NCBI GenBank assembly: GCA_031285975.1
Contig: JAITVE010000131.1
Span: 1 to 5,912 of the forward strand
From: Candidatus Adiutrix sp.
GTDB lineage: Bacteria > Desulfobacterota > Desulfarculia > Adiutricales > Adiutricaceae
DNA: 5,912 bases
Direction: 5' to 3'
Under the pieces are notes generated by a model. It ran no database searches, was not told the origin of the DNA, and saw only the letters and a program-made list of their open reading frames with translations. The translations under genes and the position numbers were made by a program. Shown here one piece after another: positions 5,868 through 5,912 of this stretch (its first letter is position 1; each line of letters begins with the position of its first letter).

Positions 5868-5912
5868 ATGGAACCTGCCTATCGCCGCCATGATCTAAGC
5901 GACAAAGACTGG
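5868..5912 (+). mobile_element. Start of an IS5-family-like transposase (partial)
   Basis: Only 15 residues are visible (MEPAYRRHDLSDKDW), with AGGAG six bases upstream of the ATG. The RxHDLSDxxW opening is typical of IS5-family (IS427/IS1031-like) transposases, where this helical N-terminus precedes the DDE domain. The rest lies beyond the window, so completeness and exact group are unknown. Confidence 0.6.

Noticed and set aside
1..5912. CRISPR array, tRNA or rRNA
   Set aside because: No direct repeats with unique spacers and no cloverleaf or rRNA-like segments were seen; the only tandem repeat is coding and has no spacers.

Overview
This is a GC-rich bacterial window, most like a Gram-negative of the Desulfovibrio/deltaproteobacterial kind. 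The reasons are two lipoproteins with signal peptides, an outer-membrane porin ending in phenylalanine, an EpsC-type serine acetyltransferase, and GC-rich noncoding hairpin repeats. The taxonomic guess is an inference; no rRNA or marker gene is present.

Layout. Positions 1-2270 are read leftward (- strand). A YciO/YrdC-family gene (2270-1668) is followed by a 284-bp gap holding a weak hairpin and a possible sigma-54 promoter. Next come two tandem, apparently paralogous lipoprotein genes (1383-748, and 637 running off the left edge). Both have a signal peptide with Cys24, a Tyr-rich stretch and a long Arg-Pro repeat tail. I know no named family for them, and they are the most novel coding content here. 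The leftward gene at the edge was found by translating the - strand by hand: it has no stop inside the window, and the long + strand ORF over it is only its shadow.

Positions 2271-2584 form a divergent promoter region with an extended -10 for the leftward gene, a good -35/-10 for the rightward porin, and a perfect 17-bp palindrome between them. The porin (2585-4201) is interrupted by one in-frame TGA at 3602-3604, although its frame continues intact for 198 more codons to a proper OMP C-terminus. A strong intrinsic terminator follows at 4233-4263. About 400 bp of noncoding DNA (4264-4667) contains a cluster of GC-rich hairpins, a second copy of the palindrome family, and the promoter of the serine acetyltransferase gene (4668-5735). 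The right end becomes visibly AT-richer and enters the start of what looks like an IS5-family transposase (5868 to beyond 5912).

The genes do not form one pathway. The envelope theme (two lipoproteins and a porin) sits beside two housekeeping-type enzymes: cysteine biosynthesis and a YrdC-fold nucleotide-binding protein. I do not see a clear defence or other multi-gene system. The items most worth a second look are the lipoprotein pair, the porin TGA, and the two kinds of noncoding repeat.
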